64,000 nucleotides of DNA, from the NCBI RefSeq assembly GCF_003024235.1, contig NZ_KZ679084.1, positions 336,684-400,683 of the forward strand, read 5' to 3'. Under the pieces are notes generated by a model. That model had not been told where the DNA came from, did no database searches, and saw only the letters and a list, made by a program, of their open reading frames with translations. Shown piece after piece: positions 17,054 to 26,099 of this stretch. Made by a program: the position numbers and the translations under genes. The stretch comes from Arenimonas caeni. GTDB lineage: Bacteria > Pseudomonadota > Gammaproteobacteria > Xanthomonadales > Xanthomonadaceae. Numbering within the stretch: position 1 is the stretch's first letter; each line of letters opens with the position of its first letter.

Positions 17054-20000
17054 ATGGACGCGCCGAGAAACCCCGCCTACCACCGCTTGTACACGCTGAT
17101 CCGGCAGGCTTTGCCGGACCACCTTCTGCCGAGCGACCTGATCGCACCGCACGAGCTGGCGCGCGGGTTGCAGATGCTTTTCTCCGGCCTTGCAGGCCTG
17201 TACCCGCAGAATTCCCTGTGGCGCAATCTAGCCACCGAGGCCAGCGAGATCGAACAGGCAACCCGCGCCGAGGCCTTTGACCATGGCTCTCGTCACGACA
17301 GCCAGGCCAACAACCCGATCACCGGGCACATGGTCGAACTGCCCGTGTACGCGAGTCTGGTTCACTGGGGACCCCTCAATCAGCGTCAGGTGCGCAGCCG
17401 CCTTTCGGCGCTGGCGCTGGCGCCCATCGTTGTACCCCGCCTGACGGCAACCGACCTGCCCAACGATCCGAAGATCGGGCGCGATGCCGCTGCGGAACGC
17501 CTCCCGAACGCCTGCAATCTCGTGCTCACCGAGCTGAGGAAAACGGATAACTCGACCTTGCTCGAACGAATCGCACACGATTTCAACGAGCACCTGACGT
17601 GGGGCGAGGACGGCTTGCAGCTGTTCTGCCAGCCGGCGCTGCCCGTGCCCGCGGGGCCCGCGCGCTGGGTGGATGTCTATAAGGCGGTCAACCGCCTGAT
17701 CGAGACGAGGCCTCGCCTCCGCCTCCAGCCGACGCGAATCACGGGCGAGCCCGACCCGCTCGAGGCGGTCAGGACGCACTACTTCCCTGAGGGTCCCATC
17801 TCGCCGGACGAAGCGGGATTGGCTCCCGAAGACCGGGGCACGCACCGCTATGTCGAGGCGATCGAAGGCCCCGCGTCCGTGGATGACTGCCCGTCCGCCC
17901 TGCGGCTCAACAGTGGCTACGGCTTGCTCTGCGCCATGCCGCCTTGGCATCTCACCGCGCTGCCGCCGAGCGATGCGCACGCACTCTCCCAGAGCATCCT
18001 CGCGAGCTTGGGCAAGGACGAGGAGGTGGGCGGAATCGTGCTGGGCGCGCTGTCCATCCTGACGGCGGTGCCGACCGAGATGCTCATGGACGCCTCCATA
18101 GAGCCGAGCCTCGAGGCGATGCTCGCTGGGACGCTGCCGCCCACGCCCACCCTCGCGTGGGACTGCGAGCGCTTGTTGGCGTTCTTGCCCTCCAAGAGGC
18201 CGGAACGGGCACATCGCCGACAGCCCGAGGATCGGTGCCTTGAGGATCACCAGACCGGCGTGGTGGTCGGCATCCCGGACTCGCTCGCCCGATTGGTGCG
18301 GGCACGGTTACCGGGCTCGGTCGGCACCTTGCGCGCCGCCTTCCCGAAGGCCGACCAGGCGTGGCCCGGCACGCTTTCTGAGATCAAGGCGAAGCTGCGC
18401 CTCGCCCTCACGCCCACGCGCGTGCGCCAGTGCGTGAGCATGGAGATCCTGCGCCAGACCCAGTCGACCTGGATGGCGTCGACCGCACAGCCCGACTCGG
18501 GAATGGTTCATATCGTGCTGGCCCACTATGCGGCGCTGCCGGCTGAGCGTTTGTACGACGTCCACCGGGCAGCCTGCGCAGCGTTGTTCGGCGATGAGCT
18601 CACGCCGCCGGAGTTGGAGGATCGGCAGCGTTCGCTGTTATCGCGGTGGATCGGATCGGAGCTGATCCCGGACCTGGATGAGTGGCATGGCCTGATCGAA
18701 GACGCGTTTACACGCGTGCAGACGCAGATTGCGCGCCCCGCCGACACCTTGGACGCGGCGGTGGCATGCGCCAACAACGTCAATCGACTCGTCCATCACT
18801 GCCTGCGGGTGGGAACAGCCGCCCGCCCCCATGACGGGCTGTTCAACCTACGGCAGGATCTGGACGTCGACCTGCGCCTGGCGCAACTGGCGGAGAAGCA
18901 GTCCAACTTGCGCGACACCACCAGGCTTTGCCCTCTGGATCCCGTGTTGTGCGACCTGGAGGCGGCGCGGCGGCGCATGGTGCGGTGGATCGCCGACCGC
19001 CTGTCAGACGTGGACCCAACGCTGGCCGGCGGGCTGCTCTCCACGCTCGGGGGCCACGAGGCGTATCCGTCGGCGCCCGTGCTGTTCGTGCTCAAGAAGC
19101 AGCGCGGCGAGTGGCGGGCCCTGCCGATCAACGGCGAGGAGGAGTGCGCGCTCTGGCCGCAGTCCTTTCCGTGGGCGCGCAACGCCAACCGCGGGGCGCT
19201 CGTGCAGTTCCTCTTGGGCCGCGGAATGCGGGAGGATGCGATCCGGGCGCTCTTGGGGCACTCCGACTTCGCCGGCACCGTAGCGGACCCGAACTGTCCG
19301 CAGGCGCCTGCGGCGCTGCTGGACGAACTGCGGCCACACCTGTCCGCCTTCCTGACGCGCCTCGGCGTCCGGCCCTTGGCGTGGCCGCAGGACAAGGGGG
19401 CCGATCCGAACAAGACCATCGCCCTCGTGACGTCGCCCACGCCCCTATTTGGCGACTTTGACGCCGAGCGCGTCCACCAGCGGACCCAGAGCCGGTTGCT
19501 GGTGCTACGGATGCAGGCGGTCTTCCACGAGGTGGCGCTCTCGCGCTTGCCGGCCGAGCTGATCTTGCCGCGAATCAGGGACCTGCTGACGCAGGCGCTG
19601 GCCGACGATCCCCGGCAGCGGGAACGGGCGCTGGAGCGGGTGGATCGGAAGCTCTCCAGCCTCAGCCTGTCCCAGTTGAAGCAGCGCTTTCGCTCGAGGG
19701 CGTCGGTGCGCAGGCACCTGATGCCCCGCATCGAGCACCCCACGCCCTACGCCCGCGAGGAGATCCGCGCCATCCGCCTCGGTGGCCGCCTGCGTGAGCA
19801 GGTGCTGGCCCGCCTTGAGGCGCAGTGGCCCGCGGCGCTGGACGAGGGGGTGGCGAGCGCGCAGGCGCTGGTGCTCCTGGCGGCTATGGCGGCAGGGGCG
19901 CTCGTGCCCAAGGATAGCCTGATGCGCTTTCAGAAAGCGCTGCCCGACCTTTACGTCGATGGTGACCAGGTCTGGATTGAATACACGGAGAATCACCAAA

Positions 20001-22408
20001 CGTGGCGTTGGGTGGCCGACAAGCTCACCGCCACCTTGCTGGTCGGTTACCACGCCCGGTTTGGGCATCGCCCCGCAGTCCCAGAGGAGCAGATCCTCAG
20101 GGCGGCGGACGCGTGGCTCGTGCGTCTGGCTGGCGGGTGCGGACTGCCCGACGGCACGCCGCGCTCGCGGCTGCGCTGGCTGCGCACGCACCTGTTGGCG
20201 TGGTTTCGCCATCACGTGCCCGGGACGCTGCTGTCCCATGCGGACGCGAGCCGTCCGAGCGCCGCGTTGCCGCGCAGCGCGCTCGCGCGCCTGAAGGGGC
20301 ACTACGTGAAGACGCCGCCGCGCCGGATGCGGCGGAGCACGCCCCGCATCAAGGCGCTGAACGTGCCCAAAAAGCAGCAAATCGACGCCGCGCTCGAGCA
20401 ACTGGGCCGGGAGGCGGGAATCGCGGGCACGTCGCTCGGGGACACGGAGATGGCGTCGCTGCGCAAGGAGCTGGCCACGCTGTGCACGCCGAAGTCGGGG
20501 ACCGCCAGGAACGCGCTGACCGTGGCAGCGGAGGCCTTCCTTCGCTTCGTCTACAGCCTGCGCACCGAGGGCGGACGGCTGAAGCCGGTCCTCGCGGAAT
20601 CGACCATTGGCGCGTATCTCTCGCCCATCCGGCGCCTGCTCGAGCTCCTTCCTGAGGACACCCTGCTCGACGTCGACCCGGCTGAGCGCGAGGCGATCTA
20701 TCGCAAGGTGTACGTTTCGGCTGGCCAATCCGAGCGCTCGCGGCGCCTCCTGGCCCTGCAGATGTTCCACGAGATGCTCGAGGACCTCTGGGGCGCGGAG
20801 CCGATCGACTGGTCCGCCGTTACGGCCGATGCGGCGCGGGGCGCCTCCCGGATCGATGCGAACGTCGTGTGGCCGCATGAGCGGGAAAGGGCCGTCGCCT
20901 TGCTCCGGCACGGCCCGCTGCAGACCCAGGTGGAGAGGGAGGCGGCAGAGTTGCTGCTGCATCTGATGGCCGCCCTGGGGGCTCGCTTTGGCGAGGCGTT
21001 CCACCTGCGGCTGCGGGACATCGGGCACGAAGAGCGCTTCGCCCTGATCCGCCCCAACCGCGAAAACAAGAAGCTCAAGAGTGACGCCGCCACGCGGCGC
21101 GTCCTGCTGGCCGAGCGCTTGACGCCCCGCGGACGCGAACTGCTGCGTCGGACCGTGGCGCGGGTGCGACTGCGCGATCCTCACGCGGCGGATCTTCCGC
21201 TGTTTGGCGAGCCGCGCTCGCCGCGCCACCTGATGGATCGGGCCAGGGTGCATGCCCTGCTCACTCAGGCCCTGCGTCTGGCGACCGGCGATGCCAACGT
21301 GCGGCCGCACCACCTGCGGCACACCTACGCGAACGAGACCTACGCGCACTGGGTGGCCCCGACCACGGCGCGCGACCGGCAGGCACGCGAGGCACGGCGC
21401 GACCTGTTCGGCACCGACGTGCCCAGTCGGCGGGCCGTCGCCCATTGGGCCGTGACGCTCGGCCACGCCGACATGGAAACCGGGCACCTGGTTTACCTGC
21501 ACCAGCAGGAATGGCGCGTCGCGCAGGCCGCGACTTCGCTGCTGCCGCGCCTGGAACCGGCCCAGGCCACGGCCTTGTGGGGTCGGTCCACGCGTGCGCC
21601 CGGCACGCGGCACGCGCTGGTTCGCGCGCTCGCGGCGGGCAAGAGGTCGCTGGCGCCGTGGCGCGGCCTGACGCTGGCGCAGCCCCCGCGCGAGATGCCG
21701 CCCGACGAGACCGTCGACGCGGCCCCGCACTGGCCGGACACGGACGAGTTGCACCGCATCCTGACCCATCCCGCCAAGGAGCGGACGTCGGCCGTGGAAC
21801 TCGGCGCCCTGTTCGGTGTGGCGCCCGCGATGATGGCGACTCTGCTGGCGGGCGAGCGGGACGTCTACGAGGAGAGCCTGTACTTCCGCGGCCAGTTGCC
21901 TGCCGGCCTCGGCGACGGGAGGCCGTCGCAGTTTCGTGCCTGCCAGCTGACCCGGACGTTGCCCCCCGGCTTCCTGACCCTGCCGGGTCGCGAGCGGATC
22001 AACGCGCTGCCCGATACGCCGGAGCACCGGGCCCAGGCGCGCGCGGTCATCGCCCTGTGGCGCGACCGGGATCGCCGGGCGGACCGGCTGCAGCCGGAGA
22101 AAGTGCTGCTGGACGCGCTGCAGTGGTACCTGGCGATGGGCTGTAAGCCCAAGGATCTGGTGGTGCGGGTGCCGGACAAGGCCTGGAGGGCGTGGTGCCG
22201 GCGGCATCCCCTGTTCAAGGACGTCCGGGTCACGACGCTCAGCCCGACCAAGCCGTCCGACTGCCCGCCGCGCTTGCGCATCCGAGCCACCCACGCTTTC
22301 AAGCCGATCAACAGCGGCGCGGTCGCCTACCAGGCCCAGCTCTGGCTCGTGCGGGCGCTGGCCTCCGACCGCCATGGCCGGCCCGACACGCCCGCCCACC
22401 ACTCCTGA
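17054..22408 (+). CDS. Giant tyrosine recombinase with two recombinase-like domains
   Basis: A 1784-residue protein, some five times the usual integrase length. A complete catalytic set lies in the C-terminal part: Arg1311 (LGARFGE), Lys1339/1340, HHLRH with His1419 and Arg1422, LGH with His1471, and Tyr1481 (ETGHLVYLH). An earlier segment also fits the fold: Arg591 (GTAARPHDG), Lys615, Arg713 and LGHSDF with His736. The 24-residue Arg-Lys and 23-residue Arg-His spacings equal those of XerD, but the box II His is Asn710 and the nucleophile position holds Asp745, so this copy should be inactive. Residues 1-550 and 1490-1784 match nothing I know. The ATG follows GGAGGA by 11 nt. It is probably the integrase of the island. 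Confidence 0.75.
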   Translation: MDAPRNPAYHRLYTLIRQALPDHLLPSDLIAPHELARGLQMLFSGLAGLYPQNSLWRNLATEASEIEQATRAEAFDHGSRHDSQANNPITGHMVELPVYASLVHWGPLNQRQVRSRLSALALAPIVVPRLTATDLPNDPKIGRDAAAERLPNACNLVLTELRKTDNSTLLERIAHDFNEHLTWGEDGLQLFCQPALPVPAGPARWVDVYKAVNRLIETRPRLRLQPTRITGEPDPLEAVRTHYFPEGPISPDEAGLAPEDRGTHRYVEAIEGPASVDDCPSALRLNSGYGLLCAMPPWHLTALPPSDAHALSQSILASLGKDEEVGGIVLGALSILTAVPTEMLMDASIEPSLEAMLAGTLPPTPTLAWDCERLLAFLPSKRPERAHRRQPEDRCLEDHQTGVVVGIPDSLARLVRARLPGSVGTLRAAFPKADQAWPGTLSEIKAKLRLALTPTRVRQCVSMEILRQTQSTWMASTAQPDSGMVHIVLAHYAALPAERLYDVHRAACAALFGDELTPPELEDRQRSLLSRWIGSELIPDLDEWHGLIEDAFTRVQTQIARPADTLDAAVACANNVNRLVHHCLRVGTAARPHDGLFNLRQDLDVDLRLAQLAEKQSNLRDTTRLCPLDPVLCDLEAARRRMVRWIADRLSDVDPTLAGGLLSTLGGHEAYPSAPVLFVLKKQRGEWRALPINGEEECALWPQSFPWARNANRGALVQFLLGRGMREDAIRALLGHSDFAGTVADPNCPQAPAALLDELRPHLSAFLTRLGVRPLAWPQDKGADPNKTIALVTSPTPLFGDFDAERVHQRTQSRLLVLRMQAVFHEVALSRLPAELILPRIRDLLTQALADDPRQRERALERVDRKLSSLSLSQLKQRFRSRASVRRHLMPRIEHPTPYAREEIRAIRLGGRLREQVLARLEAQWPAALDEGVASAQALVLLAAMAAGALVPKDSLMRFQKALPDLYVDGDQVWIEYTENHQTWRWVADKLTATLLVGYHARFGHRPAVPEEQILRAADAWLVRLAGGCGLPDGTPRSRLRWLRTHLLAWFRHHVPGTLLSHADASRPSAALPRSALARLKGHYVKTPPRRMRRSTPRIKALNVPKKQQIDAALEQLGREAGIAGTSLGDTEMASLRKELATLCTPKSGTARNALTVAAEAFLRFVYSLRTEGGRLKPVLAESTIGAYLSPIRRLLELLPEDTLLDVDPAEREAIYRKVYVSAGQSERSRRLLALQMFHEMLEDLWGAEPIDWSAVTADAARGASRIDANVVWPHERERAVALLRHGPLQTQVEREAAELLLHLMAALGARFGEAFHLRLRDIGHEERFALIRPNRENKKLKSDAATRRVLLAERLTPRGRELLRRTVARVRLRDPHAADLPLFGEPRSPRHLMDRARVHALLTQALRLATGDANVRPHHLRHTYANETYAHWVAPTTARDRQAREARRDLFGTDVPSRRAVAHWAVTLGHADMETGHLVYLHQQEWRVAQAATSLLPRLEPAQATALWGRSTRAPGTRHALVRALAAGKRSLAPWRGLTLAQPPREMPPDETVDAAPHWPDTDELHRILTHPAKERTSAVELGALFGVAPAMMATLLAGERDVYEESLYFRGQLPAGLGDGRPSQFRACQLTRTLPPGFLTLPGRERINALPDTPEHRAQARAVIALWRDRDRRADRLQPEKVLLDALQWYLAMGCKPKDLVVRVPDKAWRAWCRRHPLFKDVRVTTLSPTKPSDCPPRLRIRATHAFKPINSGAVAYQAQLWLVRALASDRHGRPDTPAHHS

Positions 22409-22419
22409 GGAGACATCGG

Positions 22420-23208
22420 ATGCCCCTCGTTATTTCCATCCCCGCGATTTCGCCGGCCGAGTTCAGGCTGATGCGAGTTCAGGCTCATGCGACGCCCGCG
22501 ATCGAGAGTTTCGTGACGGCCATCTTCCGGAACGCTCGCGCCTCGGCAACCAGCAAGCCTTATCCGAACACCAAGACGTGGATGAATGCGCTGCAGATGG
22601 CCAAGAACCGAAGGCTGCTTACCTACGAGATCAACGTAGCACCACACGAAGCGCTGGTGGAGCGTGCGATTGAGACGACTTACCGGGAGTACACTGCCGA
22701 TGCGATCAACGCCCGGCCGTACCAGGCCCGGCGTCGCTCTCCGAACTACATGGCGAACAAGGCGATCAGGGAACTCGGATACCCGGTGGTGCTCGAACTT
22801 GCCGGGGAAAGGTGGACGTTCAACGTGCCGGAGCAGCCCTCTATTGCCGGACCGGGGTACTCTTACGAGGGCGTTATCTGCGCGCGGGACCTGGAGTGGT
22901 ACGGGCCTGAAAGGACGGTTCGCGGCGCGACGTGTTACCAAGCGCCAGCGCCGCCAGCGGCCATCGAAGGTCTGGAATCCCTGACGCCCCACCTGCCTCG
23001 GTTTGACCACCTGAGGGCGGGCGCCAAGCTTCGGCTTACTTTCCGCCAGGAGGACCGATACTTCAGCGCACAGCGAAAACACACCGACCGCAACAAGATG
23101 ATGGCCTTGGTCGGCCGCTTCCACTGCAGCGAGGACGGCATCTGGACCGATGATCGGTTGGTGCAGGTGTATGTGGTGCCCCTCCCCCTCCAGCCGCAGT
23201 TGTTCTGA
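22420..23208 (+). CDS. Unknown protein following the giant recombinase
   Basis: A 262-residue protein starting 11 nt after the recombinase stop, with a good GAGGAGA ribosome-binding site, so the two are co-transcribed. It opens with a hydrophobic beta-like stretch (MPLVISIPAISPAEFRLMRVQ) but no signal peptide. The middle is rich in Arg, Tyr and Asn (TYREYTADAINARPYQARRRSPNYMANKAIRELGY). No family is recognised. Its stop lies 3 nt from the stop of the convergent epimerase gene, so the island ends flush with that gene. A role as accessory factor of the recombinase is a guess from position. Confidence 0.6.
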   Translation: MPLVISIPAISPAEFRLMRVQAHATPAIESFVTAIFRNARASATSKPYPNTKTWMNALQMAKNRRLLTYEINVAPHEALVERAIETTYREYTADAINARPYQARRRSPNYMANKAIRELGYPVVLELAGERWTFNVPEQPSIAGPGYSYEGVICARDLEWYGPERTVRGATCYQAPAPPAAIEGLESLTPHLPRFDHLRAGAKLRLTFRQEDRYFSAQRKHTDRNKMMALVGRFHCSEDGIWTDDRLVQVYVVPLPLQPQLF

Positions 23209-23210
23209 GT

Positions 23211-23358
23211 CTCAGACCTTGTAGTACTCCCGGTACCACGCCACGAACTTCGCCACGCCCTCTTCCACCGGCACCACCGGCCGGTAGCCGACGTTGGCGA
23301 TGAGGTCGGAGACATCGGCCTCGGTGTCGGGCACGTCGCCGGCCTGCAGGGGCAGCAT
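23211..23358. repeat. Right copy of the duplicated epimerase 3' end
   Basis: This is the 3' end of the intact epimerase gene, about 92 % identical to 13811-13957 in the same orientation. The two copies bound the putative island. The longest exactly shared run starts at GTAGTACTCCCGGTACCACG (23221) and continues for about 30 bp, the best candidate for the crossover core. Confidence 0.7.
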
Positions 23359-24222
23359 TTCCATGATGGCCTTCTTGCCCAGGCATTGCTCGAGCACCTG
23401 AATGTAGCGCAGCAACTCCACCGGCTGCTCGTTGCCGATGTTGTAGAGCCGGTAGGGCGCCACGCCGCTGGTGGCCGGGTCGGGCGAGAGGCCGTTCCAG
23501 GCCGGGTCCTTGCCCGGCACGGTGTCGAGCGCACGCACCACGCCCTGCACGATGTCGTCCACGTAGGTGAAGCTGCGCTTGTGGTGGCCGTGGTTGAAGA
23601 CCTTGATAGGCTCGCCGGCCAGGATGGCCTTGGTGAACAGGAACAGCGCCATGTCGGGCCGGCCCCAGGGGCCGTACACCGTAAAGAAGCGCAGTCCCGT
23701 GCACGGAATGCCGTAAAGGTGGGCATAGCTGTGCGCCATCTGCTCGTTGGCCTTCTTGGTGGCCGCGTACAGGGTGAGCGGATGCTCGGTGGGCGAATGC
23801 TCCGAGAACGGCATCTTCAGATTGGCGCCGTATACCGAGCTGGTGGAGGCATAGACCAGGTGCTCGACGCCATGGTGGCGGCAGCCCTCGAGCACGTGCA
23901 GGAAACCGGTGACGTTGCTCGACACGTACACATGCGGGTTCTGGGCCGCGTAACGCACGCCGGCCTGGGCGGCCAGGTGCACTACCCGCTTCGGCTTGTA
24001 CTTGGCGAAGACCTCCTCGACCGCCGTCCGATCGGCCAGGTCGGCCGTGACGTGGGTGTAGCCCGGCAGCGCCTGCAGGCGCGCCAGGCGGGCGTGCTTG
24101 AGCGTGGGGTCGTAGTAGTCATTGAGGTTGTCGAAGCCAATGACTTCCTCCCCCCGGTCCAGCAGGACGTGGGCGACGTGGGAGCCGATGAAGCCGGCGG
24201 TGCCGGTCACTAGCATTCTCAT
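23212..24222 (-). CDS. NAD-dependent sugar epimerase, UDP-glucuronate 4-epimerase type
   Basis: A 336-residue extended SDR enzyme that most likely interconverts UDP-glucuronate and UDP-galacturonate for the polysaccharide repeat. TGTAGFIG (residues 6-13) binds NAD; YAATK holds the catalytic Tyr and Lys, with Ser in YASTSSVYG. The opening and the [15 protein letters not shown] block are characteristic of the CapI/LpsL family. It is high-GC like the chromosome, unlike the cassette next to it. Its 3' end is duplicated at 13811, and the final codons may have been delivered by the island. Confidence 0.9.
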   Translation of the reverse strand: MRMLVTGTAGFIGSHVAHVLLDRGEEVIGFDNLNDYYDPTLKHARLARLQALPGYTHVTADLADRTAVEEVFAKYKPKRVVHLAAQAGVRYAAQNPHVYVSSNVTGFLHVLEGCRHHGVEHLVYASTSSVYGANLKMPFSEHSPTEHPLTLYAATKKANEQMAHSYAHLYGIPCTGLRFFTVYGPWGRPDMALFLFTKAILAGEPIKVFNHGHHKRSFTYVDDIVQGVVRALDTVPGKDPAWNGLSPDPATSGVAPYRLYNIGNEQPVELLRYIQVLEQCLGKKAIMEMLPLQAGDVPDTEADVSDLIANVGYRPVVPVEEGVAKFVAWYREYYKV

Positions 24223-24450
24223 TCCTAACTCACTCCAATGTCGATTCTCATCACCACCAACACCCTAGGCCCCGGGTGAGGTACCGAATAATAGGAATTC
24301 TACTACCCCAACCTACTTGCTCTTACTACTTATTCCGGGCGAATAGTTATCCATCCTGATTCCGCCTCGGAAGCACTCCGTACCCGTTCGCCGGGCAGAT
24401 AGCGCGAACCAAGCTGTGCCGAGGCACTCTCAATCCACTTGGAGTCACTA

Positions 24451-24702
24451 ATGAACACGAGAGCCCTTCTAGCTATTGCCTTACTGACAACCTCAACGCC
24501 AACCACACCGGAAAGCCTCAATGCCCGATCATCGACAGAGAACCGTCGGGAAGCTGGCGCGCGGAGCGAACTCCTTAATTGGTGCGCTGAAGCAAGCCAA
24601 AACCAACAAATAAAGTGCGCAAACCACTGCAAGCAAAAGGGTCTTGAAGTTACCGAGTTCAGCGCCTTTTGCGGGCTCGCAACATCGTGCGAATGCGGAT
24701 GA
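24451..24702 (+). CDS. Secreted six-cysteine peptide with defensin-like pattern
   Basis: An 83-residue precursor. I start at the ATG at 24451 because GGAG lies 7 nt upstream. A short signal peptide (MNTRALLAIALLTTS) and a linker precede a Cys-rich domain. The cysteines are 45, 56, 60, 74, 80 and 82: C-x10-CxxxC-x13-C-x5-CxC, the arrangement of CS-alpha-beta defensins. The segment CANHCKQKG is close to the CAGHCIAKG of insect defensins, as known from general knowledge. Bacterial CS-alpha-beta peptides have been described in myxobacteria. It has lower GC than the chromosome, sits alone on the plus strand in the cassette border, and an IS lies 65 bp downstream. The function is inferred from pattern only. 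Confidence 0.65.
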   Translation: MNTRALLAIALLTTSTPTTPESLNARSSTENRREAGARSELLNWCAEASQNQQIKCANHCKQKGLEVTEFSAFCGLATSCECG

Positions 24703-24767
24703 GCCAATCAGCTAAACTGAAACTGATGCGACTCTGGATTGTGCTCGAACCATACGAAGTTTTGTTT

Positions 24768-26034
24768 GGGCACCTCGAAAAACCTCCCCATCCCTCTCGG
24801 CGGGCGGCACAATGCTGACCGTCGCCTGATGCCTCGACGAGCCGCATGAGCAAGCGTAGCGCCCTTCGCCCCGATCTGTTCGCCGGCCAGCGCCGGGAGT
24901 CCAAGCTGGACCGCCTTGGCGATCCGCTCATCGCGCTGAACAAGCACATCGACTTCGCCGCGCTCGCAGCGGAGGTGGACCGCATCGCGCCGCGGCCGGA
25001 GAGCGCGCAGGGCGGCCGGCCGCCGTATCCGACCGAGACCATGGTCCGCATCCTGGTGGTCAAGCGCCTGCACAACCTGTCGGACGAGCAGGTCGAGTTC
25101 CAGATCAACGACCGGCTGAGCTTCCAGCGTTTCTGCGGCCTGCAGCAGTCGGCGACGATCCCGGACCGGACCACGGTCTGGACCTTCGAGAACCGCATCG
25201 GTGCCGATGCCGCCAGGGCCGTGTTCGAGGCGGTGCAGGTGCAACTGCAGCGGCGCGGCTACCTTGCGCGCTGCGGCCAGATCATCGATGCCACCCTGGT
25301 GCCGGCGCCGCGTCAGCACATCGACAAGGAAGACAAGGCGGCGCTGGAGAAGGGCGAAGAACCCGACTGGACGCCGGCCCAGAAGCGCCAGCGCGACACC
25401 GACGCAAGCTGGACCAAGAAGCACGGCAAGAGCCACTTCGGCTACAAGCTGTCGGCCAGCGTGGACGCCAAGCACAAGCTGATCCGCAAGATCGAGACCG
25501 GCACGGCGAGCGAGCACGACAGCCAGCATTTCGACGCGGTGATCGACGCCGGCAACACCGGCAGCGCGGTCTACGCCGACCGCGGCTACCCGAGCCAGGA
25601 GCGCGAAGCGGCGCTGAAGGCGCGCGGCCTCAAGCCGATGATCCAGCGCAAGGCGCAGCGCAACCGCGAACTCCCGGAACGGCAGAAGCAGCGCAACCGC
25701 CGCATCGCCACCGTGCGCGCCCGGGTCGAGCACGTGTTCGGCGCGATCGCGCAGATGGGCGGCAAGCTGCTGCGCACCATCGGCCAGGCGCGGGCTGATT
25801 TTGCGATGACGATGATGGCGGTCTGCTACAACCTCAAGCGCCTGACGCACCTGGAATCCGTCCGCAGCACGGGTAAATGAGGCAAAAGGCCGGAAATCCG
25901 GCGAATCGCGGGCGAAATCGCGCCCGATGGGCACTACGAGCGGCTGGCCGTCACCAGAGGATCAGCCTGACGCCGTCAGCAGGGCGCTCTGCTGAGGGCT
26001 TTGGGCGCGAGAGCGGGGGTTTTTAGAGGTGCCC
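24768..26034 (+). mobile_element. IS5-family insertion sequence, 1267 bp, complete
   Basis: Terminal inverted repeats at 24768-24789 and 26013-26034 match at 19 of 22 positions (both begin GGGCACCTC read inward). GTTT at 24764-24767 is repeated at 26035-26038, a plausible 4-bp target duplication. One transposase gene fills the element. It entered the low-GC border between the six-cysteine peptide gene and the acyltransferase; joining the flanks restores a continuous sequence. Confidence 0.9.
24846..25880 (+). CDS. IS5-family DDE transposase
   Basis: A 344-residue transposase with an N-terminal DUF772-type region (about 40-130, with PPYPTETMVRILVVKRLHNLSDEQ) and a DDE core. The acidic triad is visible in IIDATLVPAP (first Asp), YADRGYPSQ (second Asp) and RARVEHVFGAIA (Glu). 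The frame is intact and full length, so the copy may still be active. It lies between the inverted repeats of the IS and is high-GC, unlike the DNA around the element. Confidence 0.95.
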   Translation: MSKRSALRPDLFAGQRRESKLDRLGDPLIALNKHIDFAALAAEVDRIAPRPESAQGGRPPYPTETMVRILVVKRLHNLSDEQVEFQINDRLSFQRFCGLQQSATIPDRTTVWTFENRIGADAARAVFEAVQVQLQRRGYLARCGQIIDATLVPAPRQHIDKEDKAALEKGEEPDWTPAQKRQRDTDASWTKKHGKSHFGYKLSASVDAKHKLIRKIETGTASEHDSQHFDAVIDAGNTGSAVYADRGYPSQEREAALKARGLKPMIQRKAQRNRELPERQKQRNRRIATVRARVEHVFGAIAQMGGKLLRTIGQARADFAMTMMAVCYNLKRLTHLESVRSTGK

Positions 26035-26099
26035 GTTTATTGTTCTGCTAACTCACAGGAGAACCGAATCCCCTTACAAATCGGCCTGTGAAAATTTAA

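Larger units (their letters stand above)
13811..23358. mobile_element. Putative integrated island bounded by duplicated epimerase 3' ends
   Basis: Two direct copies of an epimerase gene end (13811-13957 and 23211-23358) enclose hipB, hipA, a gene-poor stretch with hairpins, an unknown ORF, a giant tyrosine-recombinase-like gene and another unknown gene. The layout matches elements that integrate into the 3' end of a gene and leave the old gene end at the far border. The repeats are not identical, so the element may have brought a foreign gene end with it. Base composition is host-like. The exact core site cannot be placed by eye. Confidence 0.55.

Noticed and set aside
19505-22402. A 965-codon open frame on the minus strand
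   Set aside because: It is the antisense shadow of the giant recombinase gene; high GC gives long stop-free frames, and its translation is Arg/Gln/Ala-rich without motifs.
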